The translations under genes were made by a program, and so were the position numbers. From contig NZ_LT629758.1 in NCBI RefSeq assembly GCF_900104725.1, positions 7,402,001-7,466,000 on the forward strand: 64,000 nt of DNA, written 5' to 3'. Shown here one piece after another: positions 17,835 to 26,368 of the stretch; the first letter of the stretch is position 1; each line of letters begins with the position of its first letter. The DNA comes from Actinoplanes derwentensis. GTDB lineage: Bacteria; Actinomycetota; Actinomycetes; Mycobacteriales; Micromonosporaceae. Below the pieces are notes generated by a model. It searched no databases. It was given only the letters and a program-made list of their open reading frames with translations, and had not been told where the DNA came from.

Positions 17835-18099
17835 TGTCAAATCACACTTTCGAAGATCGAGCCATCGTCCCTCCGGGGCGTATACCGGGATTCCTACCGC
17901 CGCAACCGCCCGGTACCGTGGGCACGGTCCCCGATCCGGCTCTGCCGGTCGGCCCGGGAAACCGGGGCCATCGGCGGCGACAGCACTTCGGCCCCCGGCA
18001 CGGCGGGGTTGAAAAGCTGGCACGGCCCAACGGCGGAAGGTCGCCGCTGGGGTCGCGTCCGTGCAAAGCTGGCACGGCCGCATCGATGAGGAGGCGCAT

Positions 18100-21000
18100 A
18101 TGACGTCCGAGGGGCAGCACGCCGGTCAGCCGGCCGAGGCCACGTCGGGCGGACCCACGTCGAGCGGGTTCCCGCACGACCCCGAGGGTCAGCGGCCCGA
18201 CCAGCGCACAGCCGGCCGGGCATCGGCTCCGCCTCCCGCTGAGGGCTTCGCCAACTCCTACGGGCCACCGCCGGCCAGTGCTCCCGGTGGGGGCTCGCCG
18301 TTCGTGGTTCCCGCAGTCTCCACCTTCGGTGCGGGTCCCAACCCCACCGGCGGGACGTCGTACGGGTCCGCACGTGTGCCACAGCCCGAGAGCGAACTGC
18401 CGCAGCGGAACGCCTCGCCGTACGGGTCGGTGGCCCCCGAGGCCTCGCCGTACGGCACGGTCGCGCCCGCACCCGGCCAGCCCGGCACACCACCTCCGCC
18501 GTACGGTTCGGCACCCCCGGCCCCTTCCGGGGCCGCCTGGGCGCCAGCCGGTTCCGACCCGGCCGCGACGCCCTCGCCTGGCTTCCCGCCGCCGCCCGCC
18601 GGTTTCCAGCCCGCCGCTGGCTTCCCGGCGCCCGCCGGTTCCCCGGCATCCGCTGGATTCCCGCCGTCCGCTGGATTCCCGCCGTCCGCGGGTTTCCCGG
18701 CGCCCTCGCCGCAAGGTTCCACCGATTCGGCATCGCCGTTCGGCGCCTCCGGTCTGCCCGCTCGCACACCGCAGTCCGCGGCCGATCCGGCTGCTTCGCC
18801 GTTCGGAGCCGCCGGCCTGCCCACTCGCACACCACCGGCTTCGGACAGCCCGTCCAGCTTCGCGGCGCCGAAACCCGGTGGGCTACCCACCCGTAAGCCC
18901 GGCGCCACCGCGCCCGAGGACGGCGGTCTCGGCCGTTCCTTCTCCGCCTTCGGTGACCAGGCGGTGCGGGTCCCCGGCGCCAGCCTCTCCGACCTGCCTG
19001 ACGGTTCCGCGGGCCAGAGCGGCTTCACCGCCGGTCCCGCACAGAACAGCTGGATGCAGCAGAACGCCCGGCCCGCCGAGCCCGCCGCCGATGCCTCGCG
19101 CCCGGCCGCCGACTCGTTCCCGTCCCGGCGCGGCGACGGCGGCGGATTCCCGCTGCGCGCCCCCGCCGGCCCCGGCACCGATCCGTCCGACTCCCCGTCC
19201 GGCCCGGGGTCCAGCTCGCAGCCCGCCTTCGGATCCAGCCCGCAGCCTGGTTTCGGGCCCAACTCGCAGCAGGGCCTGGGGTCCGGGTCCCAAGGCCTCG
19301 GATCCGGCGCACAGGGGCTCGCGCCCGGTTCGCAGGGCCCCGGAGCCGGGACGCAGGCTGGCCTGGACCTGCCTATTCGTAGCCAGCAGCCGTTCGGCAC
19401 ATCGCCGTTCGCGTCCTCCGCGCCCGCCAGTCCCTCCGCGGCCGCCGGTTTCCCCGCGCCCGCTGGTGAGGAGCAGCCGCCCGCGACTGCCGCCGGTTAC
19501 CCGCAGCGTGTCCCGGGGGCGGCTCTCGCCTCGGGCGGAAGCCTGTCGTCCAATACGCCCGCCGCAGGCGACCCGCTGTCGGGCTCGTCACCGTTCGGCG
19601 GCGCGTCTCCGGCCAGCAGCACGCCCGGCACCTCACCGTTCAGCGGATCCACCGGATCCGCCTCGGTCAGCGGCGCACCCAGCGCTTCGCCGTTCGGCCC
19701 GGCCGGGTCCTCGCCGGTCAGCGGTTCCCCGGGCGCCTCGCCGTTCGGCGGGTCCGCTTCGGTCAGCGGCGTGCCCGGCGGATCGACCTTCGGCTCCGCC
19801 GGGTCGTCCCCGGTCAGCGGCACGCCCGGAAACTCGCCCTATGGCGCATCCGCCTCAGTCAGCGGCACGCCCGGGTCCACGCCGTTCGGCGCGGCCGGGT
19901 CGTCCCCGGTCAGTGGTTCCCCGGAGAACTCACCGTTCGGCGGGTCTTCCCCGTCCAGCGGTTCTTCGGGAGCGTCGCCGTTCGGCGGATCCACCGGATC
20001 CGCTTCGGTCAGCGGTGCACCCGGGTCCTCGCAGTTCGGCGAGTCGGCTGGTTCCTCGCCCTACGGCGCCCCGGCGAGTTCCTCGCAGTTCGAAGACTCG
20101 GCAGGTTCCCCGCAGTTCGGAGAGTCGGCCGGCTCTTCGCAGTTCGGGGACCCGGCTGGATCTTCGCCGTATGGTTCCGTCAGCTCCTCGCAGTTCGGGG
20201 ACTCGGCAGGTGCTTCGCCATACGGTGCCGCCGCTAGCTCCCCGCAGTTCGGAGACCCCGCCGACGCCTCGCCGTACGGTGCGGTCGCCGGCTCCTCACC
20301 GTTCGGAGAATCGGTGGACTCCTCGTCATACGGTGCTACCGCCAACTCCTCGCCATACGGGGAATCGGGTGGATCCGGTTCCTTCGGGGCTGCCGCTGGT
20401 GACGCACGGGGTCCGTTGGCTGCCGCCGATCAGTCCGGCGCCGACAGCCGTGGCTCGGCCGATCCGCAGGGCGCTTCGTCGGTTCCGCAGCCGCGTGAAC
20501 CCGGCGCGCCGCGTGAACCCGGCGCCAAGCCCGCCGTCGGCTCAGCCCGTCCGGTGACGGCCAGTGCCTCGGTGCCCGGCCGGGTCAGTCCGAGTGAGGC
20601 GGCCGAGATGCCGCCGCCGCCCGCCGCCGCGCCGCAGGCCCGGGTCTACGGTCGTCCGGCCGCGTCCACTCCCGACAAACCGGAGGACGACTCAGCCGGT
20701 TCCTCCCGGTCCGGCGAGGTTCCGTCCGGCGGGTTCGCCGTTCCGTTCGGCGGCCAGCCGGGTGAGAACCCGTCAAGCCTGCCCCAGCGCGGCTCGGCTT
20801 CAGTCGGCAGCTTCGGATCACCGCAGGGTGACTCCGGGTTCGGCGCGCAGCACGAAGCCCCCTCAGGTGGCTTCGGCTCCCCGCAGCATGATGGTGTTTT
20901 CGGAGCACCGCAGCATGATGGTGGATTCGGAGCACCGCAGAACGACGGTGGATTCGGAACGCCGCAGAACGACGGTGGATTCGGAACGCCGCAGGGTGAT

Positions 21001-22317
21001 GGTGCTTTCGGGGCACCGCAGAGTGAGAACCCGTCCGGCGGTTTCGGCCTGCCGCAGCGTGGTCAGGCTCAGTCCGGCGGTCCGGGCGAGCCCGGCTTCG
21101 GGCCTCGTGGTGAGAGCCCGTCCGGCGGTTTCGGATCGCCCCAGAACACCGGATCGCCCCAGAACGATGGCGGTTTCGGAGCACCGCAGGGCGGCAACTA
21201 CGGAACGCCGCAGAACGACGGTGGCTTCGGAACATCGCAGGGTGATGGTGGTTTCGGGGCGCCGCAGGGTGATGGTGCTTTCCGAGGGCCGCAGCACGGC
21301 GAGAACAGCTTCGGGGCACCGCAGGGCGAGAACTCGTCCGGCGGGTTCGGGCTGCCGCAGCGGAACGCCGATGGTGAGCCGCAGTCCGGTGGGTTCCCGG
21401 CCGCGCCGGAGACTCCCGGGTTCGGTGGCTTCTCGCCAGCCGGTGAGGGAGTGGCTCCGCAGTCGCCGGCTCGGGCGACCGCCCGTGCGACCGCGAGCGC
21501 CCGAGTGACGCCGCCGGAGGTTCCGGGTGCCGGTTCGCCGTTCGCGATGCCGGGTTCCCCGCAGTTCCCGGGTCCGGGCGCGAGCGCCATGCCGGGTTCG
21601 CCGTTCTCCGGTTCGGGTTCGGCCATGCCGGGTTCGCCGCAGTTCCCGGGTTCGGCGCCGCCGTTCGGTTCCGGTGACCAGGCTGGTTCGCCGTTCGGCG
21701 GTCCGGCTGACTCGCCGTTCGGTGCGCAGGCCGGCCCGCCGTTCGATGCGGGCCGTGGTGCTCAGGCGGACCACTACAACGAGCACACCACCGATGTCTC
21801 GGGCCGCGGCGACTCGCCGTACGTCCCGTTGCCCGCGTTGTCGCCGATGCCCGGTGAACAGCCCAGCGGCGGGATCTACCCGGGTGGTCCGGCGGCTCGC
21901 GCCACGGTGACCCCGCCCGGTCCGGAGGACACCACGAGCTGGCCCGGCCCGGCTGACGAGCAGGGCAAGTTCGACCAGTTCAAGGCGGACACCCCGGCAC
22001 CGGCCCCGTCTGCGAAGACGAACGTGCGAACGATTCCGGCGGCTCTGGCCGTGGCGCTCGGCGCGTTCGTCCTGCTGGCGGTGGTGTTCGGACTGGTCTT
22101 CCTGATCTCGGGTGAGGACGAGTTCAATGTGGCGCAGGGTGACTGTGTGAAGCGCAGCGGCACCACACCGGTGGTGGCGCCGTGCACTGAGCCGGACACG
22201 TTCCAGGTCACCAACATCGTTACGGCCAAGGACCAGTGCGGTGACGCCACCCAGCCGTACATCGTGATCCCGAAGGACAGCGGTGACCAGGTGCTCTGTC
22301 TGAAGAAGAACGGCTGA
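18100..22317 (+). CDS. Giant FG/YG-repeat protein with C-terminal membrane anchor and LppU-like domain
   Basis: A 1405-residue protein; the ATG at 18100 has GAGGAGG 6 bases upstream. Residues 1 to about 1310 are disordered, Gly/Ser/Pro/Ala/Gln-rich. They contain about 40 Phe-Gly and about 14 Tyr-Gly dipeptides in repeats such as SPFGGS, SSQFGDSAG and GGFGAPQND. One helix (about 1313-1337) is followed by a 68-residue outer domain with four cysteines (GDCV, APCTE, DQCGD, VLCLK) typical of the LppU/SCO3897 family. With an N-in topology the repeat region is cytoplasmic. Lys, Ile and Leu are rare in the repeats. Function is unknown; the composition suggests a self-associating phase (inference). 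Monocistronic. Confidence 0.85.
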   Translation: MTSEGQHAGQPAEATSGGPTSSGFPHDPEGQRPDQRTAGRASAPPPAEGFANSYGPPPASAPGGGSPFVVPAVSTFGAGPNPTGGTSYGSARVPQPESELPQRNASPYGSVAPEASPYGTVAPAPGQPGTPPPPYGSAPPAPSGAAWAPAGSDPAATPSPGFPPPPAGFQPAAGFPAPAGSPASAGFPPSAGFPPSAGFPAPSPQGSTDSASPFGASGLPARTPQSAADPAASPFGAAGLPTRTPPASDSPSSFAAPKPGGLPTRKPGATAPEDGGLGRSFSAFGDQAVRVPGASLSDLPDGSAGQSGFTAGPAQNSWMQQNARPAEPAADASRPAADSFPSRRGDGGGFPLRAPAGPGTDPSDSPSGPGSSSQPAFGSSPQPGFGPNSQQGLGSGSQGLGSGAQGLAPGSQGPGAGTQAGLDLPIRSQQPFGTSPFASSAPASPSAAAGFPAPAGEEQPPATAAGYPQRVPGAALASGGSLSSNTPAAGDPLSGSSPFGGASPASSTPGTSPFSGSTGSASVSGAPSASPFGPAGSSPVSGSPGASPFGGSASVSGVPGGSTFGSAGSSPVSGTPGNSPYGASASVSGTPGSTPFGAAGSSPVSGSPENSPFGGSSPSSGSSGASPFGGSTGSASVSGAPGSSQFGESAGSSPYGAPASSSQFEDSAGSPQFGESAGSSQFGDPAGSSPYGSVSSSQFGDSAGASPYGAAASSPQFGDPADASPYGAVAGSSPFGESVDSSSYGATANSSPYGESGGSGSFGAAAGDARGPLAAADQSGADSRGSADPQGASSVPQPREPGAPREPGAKPAVGSARPVTASASVPGRVSPSEAAEMPPPPAAAPQARVYGRPAASTPDKPEDDSAGSSRSGEVPSGGFAVPFGGQPGENPSSLPQRGSASVGSFGSPQGDSGFGAQHEAPSGGFGSPQHDGVFGAPQHDGGFGAPQNDGGFGTPQNDGGFGTPQGDGAFGAPQSENPSGGFGLPQRGQAQSGGPGEPGFGPRGESPSGGFGSPQNTGSPQNDGGFGAPQGGNYGTPQNDGGFGTSQGDGGFGAPQGDGAFRGPQHGENSFGAPQGENSSGGFGLPQRNADGEPQSGGFPAAPETPGFGGFSPAGEGVAPQSPARATARATASARVTPPEVPGAGSPFAMPGSPQFPGPGASAMPGSPFSGSGSAMPGSPQFPGSAPPFGSGDQAGSPFGGPADSPFGAQAGPPFDAGRGAQADHYNEHTTDVSGRGDSPYVPLPALSPMPGEQPSGGIYPGGPAARATVTPPGPEDTTSWPGPADEQGKFDQFKADTPAPAPSAKTNVRTIPAALAVALGAFVLLAVVFGLVFLISGEDEFNVAQGDCVKRSGTTPVVAPCTEPDTFQVTNIVTAKDQCGDATQPYIVIPKDSGDQVLCLKKNG
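20881..21015. repeat. Five tandem 27-bp repeats encoding a 9-residue FG motif
   Basis: Units at 20881, 20908, 20935, 20962 and 20989, each beginning CCGCAG and encoding PQ(H/N/G)DG(G/V/A)FG(A/T). The third and fourth units are identical. Degenerate units continue to about 21330. In-frame expansion or contraction is expected. Confidence 0.9.
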
Positions 22318-22341
22318 CCGCGAGCGTCGGCACAAAGCAGT

Positions 22342-22378
22342 GAACCAGGTCCCGCTCGGGTGAGCCGGGGCCTGGTTC
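22342..22378 (+). terminator. Terminator after the FG-repeat gene
   Basis: GAACCAGGTCCCG (22342-22354) pairs with CGGGGCCTGGTTC (22366-22378): 13 bp with one G-U pair and an 11-nt loop, 24 bp past the stop codon. Confidence 0.7.
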
Positions 22379-22406
22379 GTTCATACGGGTAGGGCACGAT
22401 GGCGGG

Positions 22407-24203
22407 ATGGAATTTCGCGTGCGTGCGCCCGAACTCAAGGGTCGCGGTTGGCTGAACACCGGCGGTAAGGCTCTCACTCTGGCCGATCTGCGCGGAAAGA
22501 TCCTGCTCCTGGATTTCTGGACGTTCTGTTGCATCAATTGCCTGCACGTCCTGGACGAGCTTCGCCCGCTGGAGGAGAAGTACGGCGACGCGCTCGTCGT
22601 GATCGGCGTGCACTCGCCGAAGTTCGAGCACGAGCGTGACCCGAAGGCGTTGGCCGCCGCGGTGGAGCGGTACGGCGTGCATCACCCGGTGGTCGACGAC
22701 GGCGACATGCACCTGTGGGAGCAGTACGCCGCGAAGGCCTGGCCGACGCTGGCCGTGGTCGATCCGGAAGGCTATCTGGTCTCCTCGATGGCGGGTGAGG
22801 GGCACGCCGAAGGCCTGTCCCGGCTGATCGACGAGCTGATCATCAAGCATGAGGCGAGCGGCACCCTGCACCGCGGCGACGGCCCGTATGTGCCCCCGCC
22901 CGCCGCCGAGGGTCTGCTGCATTTCCCGGGCAAGGCGATCGAGCTGGCCGACGGCAATCTGCTGGTCTCCGACTCGGCCCGGCACTCGGTGGTGGAGTTG
23001 TCGCCCGATGGGGCGACCCTGGTGCGGCGGTTCGGTGGCCCGGAGCGGGGCGTGCCGTTCAGCGAGCCGCAGGGCATGGCGCTGCTGCCGCCGGCGGTGG
23101 CGTCGACGGCCGGCTACGACGTGGTGATCGCGGACACGGTCAACCACCAGCTCCGGGCGATCAATCTGATGTCCGGCGAGATCACTCTGGTCGCGGGTTC
23201 GGGACGGCCGTGGCGTTCGACGGTCGACGATCACGCACACGACGCCTTGGCCGCGGATCTGTCATCGCCGTGGGATGTGGCCTGGTTCGACGACAAGGTC
23301 GTGATCGCGATGGCCGGCATCCACCAGCTGTGGTGGTTCGACCCGATCAAGCGCACGGTGGGCGTCTACGCCGGTACGACGGTGGAGGCGCTACGGGACG
23401 GCCCGATCCCGGACGTGTGGATGGCCCAGCCGTCCGGCCTGTCGGTCAGCGCTGATCAGAAACGGCTGTGGATCGCCGACAGTGAGACGTCGGCGCTGCG
23501 CTATGTCGAGGCCGGCGTGATGCATACCGCAGTCGGTCAGGGACTGTTCGATTTCGGTCACGTGGATGGTCCGGCTGCCGAGGCGTTGTTCCAGCACCCG
23601 CTCGGTGTGGCCGCTCTGGCGGACGGTTCGGTTCTGGTGGCGGACACGTACAACGGCGCGGTTCGTCGTTTCGATCCGGAGTCGGGCGAGGTGTCCACGG
23701 TGGATTCCGGACTGGCCGAGCCGAGCGACGTTCTGGTGACTCAGAACCAGGTGATCGTGGTGGAGTCGGCCGCGCACCGGCTGACCCGGCTGGCACCCGG
23801 CGCGGTCAAGACGGTGACCGGGGAACGGCACAAGACGGAGCGCCCGCCGTCGCACCTGGCTCCGGGCGAGGTGACCCTGGACGTGATCTTCACGCCGGCG
23901 CCGGGGCAGAAGCTGGACAGCCAGTTCGGTTCGCCGGTGCGGCTGACCGTGTCGGCGTCGCCGGCCGAGCTGCTGCTGGACGGCGCCGGCGTCACCACTG
24001 ACCTGACGCGCAAGATCACCCTCAACCCGGACGTACCCAAGGGGGTCTTGCAGGTTGTCGCGCAGGCCGCGACGTGTGACGTGGACGCCGAGTTCGGTGC
24101 CTGTCATCTGACCCGGCAGGACTGGGGTGTGCCGATCGTGATCGACCCGGCCGGCCCGCAGCGCCTACCGTTGATCTTGCGAGGGGTGGACACCGCGAAC
24201 TGA
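22407..24203 (+). CDS. Thioredoxin-domain / NHL-repeat protein
   Basis: A 598-residue protein. The N-terminal thioredoxin-like domain (about 1-150) carries a redox motif FWTFCCINC with CINC at 42-45 and a cis-Pro loop (AKAWPTLAVVDPEG). Residues about 160-490 are NHL-type beta-propeller repeats (GNLLVSDSARHSVVEL, GYDVVIADTVNHQLRAIN, GSVLVADTYNGAVRRFD). A C-terminal beta domain of about 100 residues follows. The architecture is that of NHLRC2-like proteins. No signal peptide is seen, so it is probably cytoplasmic. A thiol-disulfide role is inferred from the CxxC motif; the substrate is unknown. Confidence 0.88.
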   Translation: MEFRVRAPELKGRGWLNTGGKALTLADLRGKILLLDFWTFCCINCLHVLDELRPLEEKYGDALVVIGVHSPKFEHERDPKALAAAVERYGVHHPVVDDGDMHLWEQYAAKAWPTLAVVDPEGYLVSSMAGEGHAEGLSRLIDELIIKHEASGTLHRGDGPYVPPPAAEGLLHFPGKAIELADGNLLVSDSARHSVVELSPDGATLVRRFGGPERGVPFSEPQGMALLPPAVASTAGYDVVIADTVNHQLRAINLMSGEITLVAGSGRPWRSTVDDHAHDALAADLSSPWDVAWFDDKVVIAMAGIHQLWWFDPIKRTVGVYAGTTVEALRDGPIPDVWMAQPSGLSVSADQKRLWIADSETSALRYVEAGVMHTAVGQGLFDFGHVDGPAAEALFQHPLGVAALADGSVLVADTYNGAVRRFDPESGEVSTVDSGLAEPSDVLVTQNQVIVVESAAHRLTRLAPGAVKTVTGERHKTERPPSHLAPGEVTLDVIFTPAPGQKLDSQFGSPVRLTVSASPAELLLDGAGVTTDLTRKITLNPDVPKGVLQVVAQAATCDVDAEFGACHLTRQDWGVPIVIDPAGPQRLPLILRGVDTAN

Positions 24204-24223
24204 TATCCGTCGAGTGACGGATA
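24204..24223 (+). promoter_or_regulatory. Hairpin directly upstream of the sigma-factor ribosome site
   Basis: TATCCGTC-GAGT-GACGGATA, a perfect 8-bp stem with a 4-nt loop. It starts at the base after the preceding stop codon and ends against the AAGGGG ribosome site of the sigma-factor gene. It could affect translation or read-through between the two genes. Confidence 0.4.
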
Positions 24224-24229
24224 AGGGGC

Positions 24230-24805
24230 ATGGACGACACAGACGACCCGGATGACGCCGCGTTGATCCGCAAGGACTTCGCGGCGTTGTTCGACCGGCA
24301 CGCCCCGCACATCCACCGCTATCTGGCTCGTCGTCTCGGTGACCAGTCGGCTGACGATCTGGTCGCCGAGACGTTCCTGACCGCGTTCCGTCGCCGGGCC
24401 TCGTTCCGGGCCGATCAGCGGGACGCCCGCCCGTGGCTCTACGGGATCGCCACGAATCTGGTGGCCCAGCATCGCCGGGACGAGGTCCGCCGGCTGCGCC
24501 TGCACCGGGCGGTACCGCCGGAGCAGGACACGGCTTGTCACGCCGACCGGGTGGCCGCCGACGTCACCGCCGCGGCGCTGCGTAACACCCTCACCGAGGC
24601 TCTGGCCGATCTCGCCGACGGCGACCGCGACGTGCTGTTGCTCCTCGTGCAGGAGGAGCTGACGTATGAGCAGGTCGGGGCGGCACTCGACATTCCGGTG
24701 GGCACGGTCCGGTCCCGGATGCATCGGGCCCGTGTCCAGCTTCGCGCCGCGCTCGGCGGCAGCAACCCGTTGATCAGCACCGATGTGGAGGTTCACCATG
24801 GATGA
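24230..24805 (+). CDS. ECF-type RNA polymerase sigma factor
   Basis: A 191-residue extracytoplasmic-function sigma factor. Region 2 lies at about 14-85 (LFDRHAPHIHRYLARRLG, SADDLVAETFLTAF, RPWLYGIATNLVAQHRR). Region 4 lies at about 125-180 (LADGDRDVLLLLVQEELTYEQ, then GTVRSRMHRAR), and no region 3 is present. It directs polymerase to a small stress or envelope regulon. The next gene overlaps it by eight bases and encodes a membrane protein of the CU044_5270 type, the common partner of this sigma group and a likely regulator (inference). Confidence 0.92.
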   Translation: MDDTDDPDDAALIRKDFAALFDRHAPHIHRYLARRLGDQSADDLVAETFLTAFRRRASFRADQRDARPWLYGIATNLVAQHRRDEVRRLRLHRAVPPEQDTACHADRVAADVTAAALRNTLTEALADLADGDRDVLLLLVQEELTYEQVGAALDIPVGTVRSRMHRARVQLRAALGGSNPLISTDVEVHHG

Positions 24806-25628
24806 GATCACGCTGGTCCGGGACCTGGGCGAGGAGACCGCACTGCCGTCGTCGCAGCGCCTGGCCGCGTCGCGGATGACGCTGATGTCCGAAGTCGCAC
24901 CTGTCGCGAAAAAGAGTCGCCGGTGGGCCGCTCTGCTGACGGCTGCCGCTGCGGCCGTCGTGGCGGCGGTGGCGATCCCCCAGGTCGTGACGACGCCGGC
25001 CGCCCAGCCCGCACCCCCGGCGGCGAGCGCGCCGGAAATGACTCCGGTAGCGGCCTTCCTGAACGCGGCGGCGACCACCGCGGCGAAGGAGAAGGACGTC
25101 GTCCCGCGCGGCGATCAGTACCTCTACCTGCGATTTGTCGAGTTCGACGGCACTCTCAACGAGGCCTGGTTGTCGATCGACGGCCAACACGACAGCAAGG
25201 GCCGCGGCGAAGACGGCGATTACCACGTCTTCCGGGGTGAACCGATCCCGCGCTACCTGCCGGACATGCCCACCGACCCGGCGGCGATGTCCGTCTGGAT
25301 CAAGAAGTACGTCAAGGACCGGACCGGGGCGGACCATCTCGACGCCATCAACAAGTTCATCGGCGTCCTCCCCACCACCGTCTGGATGCGGCCGGCCCAG
25401 CGGGCGGCGTTCTACCGCGCGATCGGCCTGATCGACGGGAACCGCCTGGTAGAGGGCGCGCAGGACTCCCGCGGCCGGACCGGCGTCGGCGTGGCCTGGG
25501 TCAGTCCGGGCACGACCGAGGAACGTGTCCTCTGGGTCTTCGACGAGAAGTCCCACACGCTGCTCGGCACCAAGGATTCCAGCCTCGATCGGATCGCTCT
25601 GGTGGACCGGATCGATCAGAAGGGCTGA
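24798..25628 (+). CDS. CU044_5270-family membrane protein, probable sigma-factor partner
   Basis: A 276-residue protein starting MDEITLVRDLGEE. Residues 1-45 are cytoplasmic, one membrane helix follows at about 47-70 (RRWAALLTAAAAAVVAAVAI), and an outer domain of about 200 residues has a YLYLRFVEFDG strand. This layout is shared by CU044_5270 family proteins, encoded next to ECF sigma factors. The short N-terminal cytoplasmic part could bind the sigma factor, but it lacks the HxxxCxxC zinc motif of classic anti-sigma factors. It overlaps the sigma gene by 8 bp and the convergent pxpA by 13 bp. Confidence 0.75.
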   Translation: MDEITLVRDLGEETALPSSQRLAASRMTLMSEVAPVAKKSRRWAALLTAAAAAVVAAVAIPQVVTTPAAQPAPPAASAPEMTPVAAFLNAAATTAAKEKDVVPRGDQYLYLRFVEFDGTLNEAWLSIDGQHDSKGRGEDGDYHVFRGEPIPRYLPDMPTDPAAMSVWIKKYVKDRTGADHLDAINKFIGVLPTTVWMRPAQRAAFYRAIGLIDGNRLVEGAQDSRGRTGVGVAWVSPGTTEERVLWVFDEKSHTLLGTKDSSLDRIALVDRIDQKG

Positions 25629-26368
25629 ACCGCCAGGTGGGCGGCGAGTCCCGCCCGCACCGCGCGGGCCAGGTCGACCGCGCCGGGAGTGTCGCCGTGC
25701 ACGCAGATCGACCGGACCGGGCAGGGCGTGACGGTGCCGTCGACGGCGATCACCTCGCCGTCGACGGCCATCCGCACCACCCGGGTGACCACCTCGTCCA
25801 CGTCGTGCACGATCGCGTCCGGCTGGTTGCGTGGCACGAGACGGCCGTCGGCCAGGTAGCCGCGGTCGGCGAAGCCCTCGCCGACCACGGAGAGCCCGGC
25901 TTCGACGGCCCGGGCGGCCAGCACCGATCCGGGCTGACAGAGCACCGGCAGCGCGGCGTCGTAGGCGAGCACGGCGTCGATCACCGCGGACGACTGGACC
26001 ACGTCGACGGCGGCGGTGTTGTAGAGGGCGCCGTGCGGTTTGACGTACCGCACCCGGTCTCCGGCGGCCTTGCAGAACGCTTCCAGGGCGCCGATCTGGT
26101 ACAGGATGTCGTCGCGTAGCTCGTTACGGTCGTAGTCGATCCGCCGCCGCCCGAACCCGGCCAGATCGCGGTAGCCGACCTGGGCGCCGACCGCGACGCC
26201 CTTCTCGGCGGCGAGGCGGCACACCCGGTACATCGTGGACGGGTCGCCGGCGTGGAAGCCGCAGGCCACGTTCGCCGAGGTCACCACGTCGAGCAGGGCG
26301 TCGTCGTCGCCGAGGCGCCAGGCGCCGAAGCCTTCACCGAGGTCGGCGTTCAGGTCAATCGAGCTCAC
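25616..26368 (-). CDS. pxpA: 5-Oxoprolinase subunit A (LamB/YcsF family)
   Basis: A 250-residue protein with GTG start. Family motifs are IDLNADLGEGFG at the N-terminus, ANVACGFHAGDP near residue 33, VKPHGALYN near 110 and the C-terminal SICVHGDTPGAV. PxpA works with PxpB and PxpC in ATP-dependent cleavage of 5-oxoproline to glutamate. It is the last gene of pxpB-pxpC-pxpA, with a 14-bp overlap with pxpC. Its 3' end overlaps the convergent membrane-protein gene. Confidence 0.93.
   Translation of the reverse strand: MSSIDLNADLGEGFGAWRLGDDDALLDVVTSANVACGFHAGDPSTMYRVCRLAAEKGVAVGAQVGYRDLAGFGRRRIDYDRNELRDDILYQIGALEAFCKAAGDRVRYVKPHGALYNTAAVDVVQSSAVIDAVLAYDAALPVLCQPGSVLAARAVEAGLSVVGEGFADRGYLADGRLVPRNQPDAIVHDVDEVVTRVVRMAVDGEVIAVDGTVTPCPVRSICVHGDTPGAVDLARAVRAGLAAHLAVQPF

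Noticed and set aside
18278..20557. Alternative 759-codon frame inside the FG-repeat gene
   Set aside because: The translation is Arg/Pro-rich and shadow-like. The chosen frame has a ribosome site, a membrane helix and a recognisable LppU-type domain at its end.
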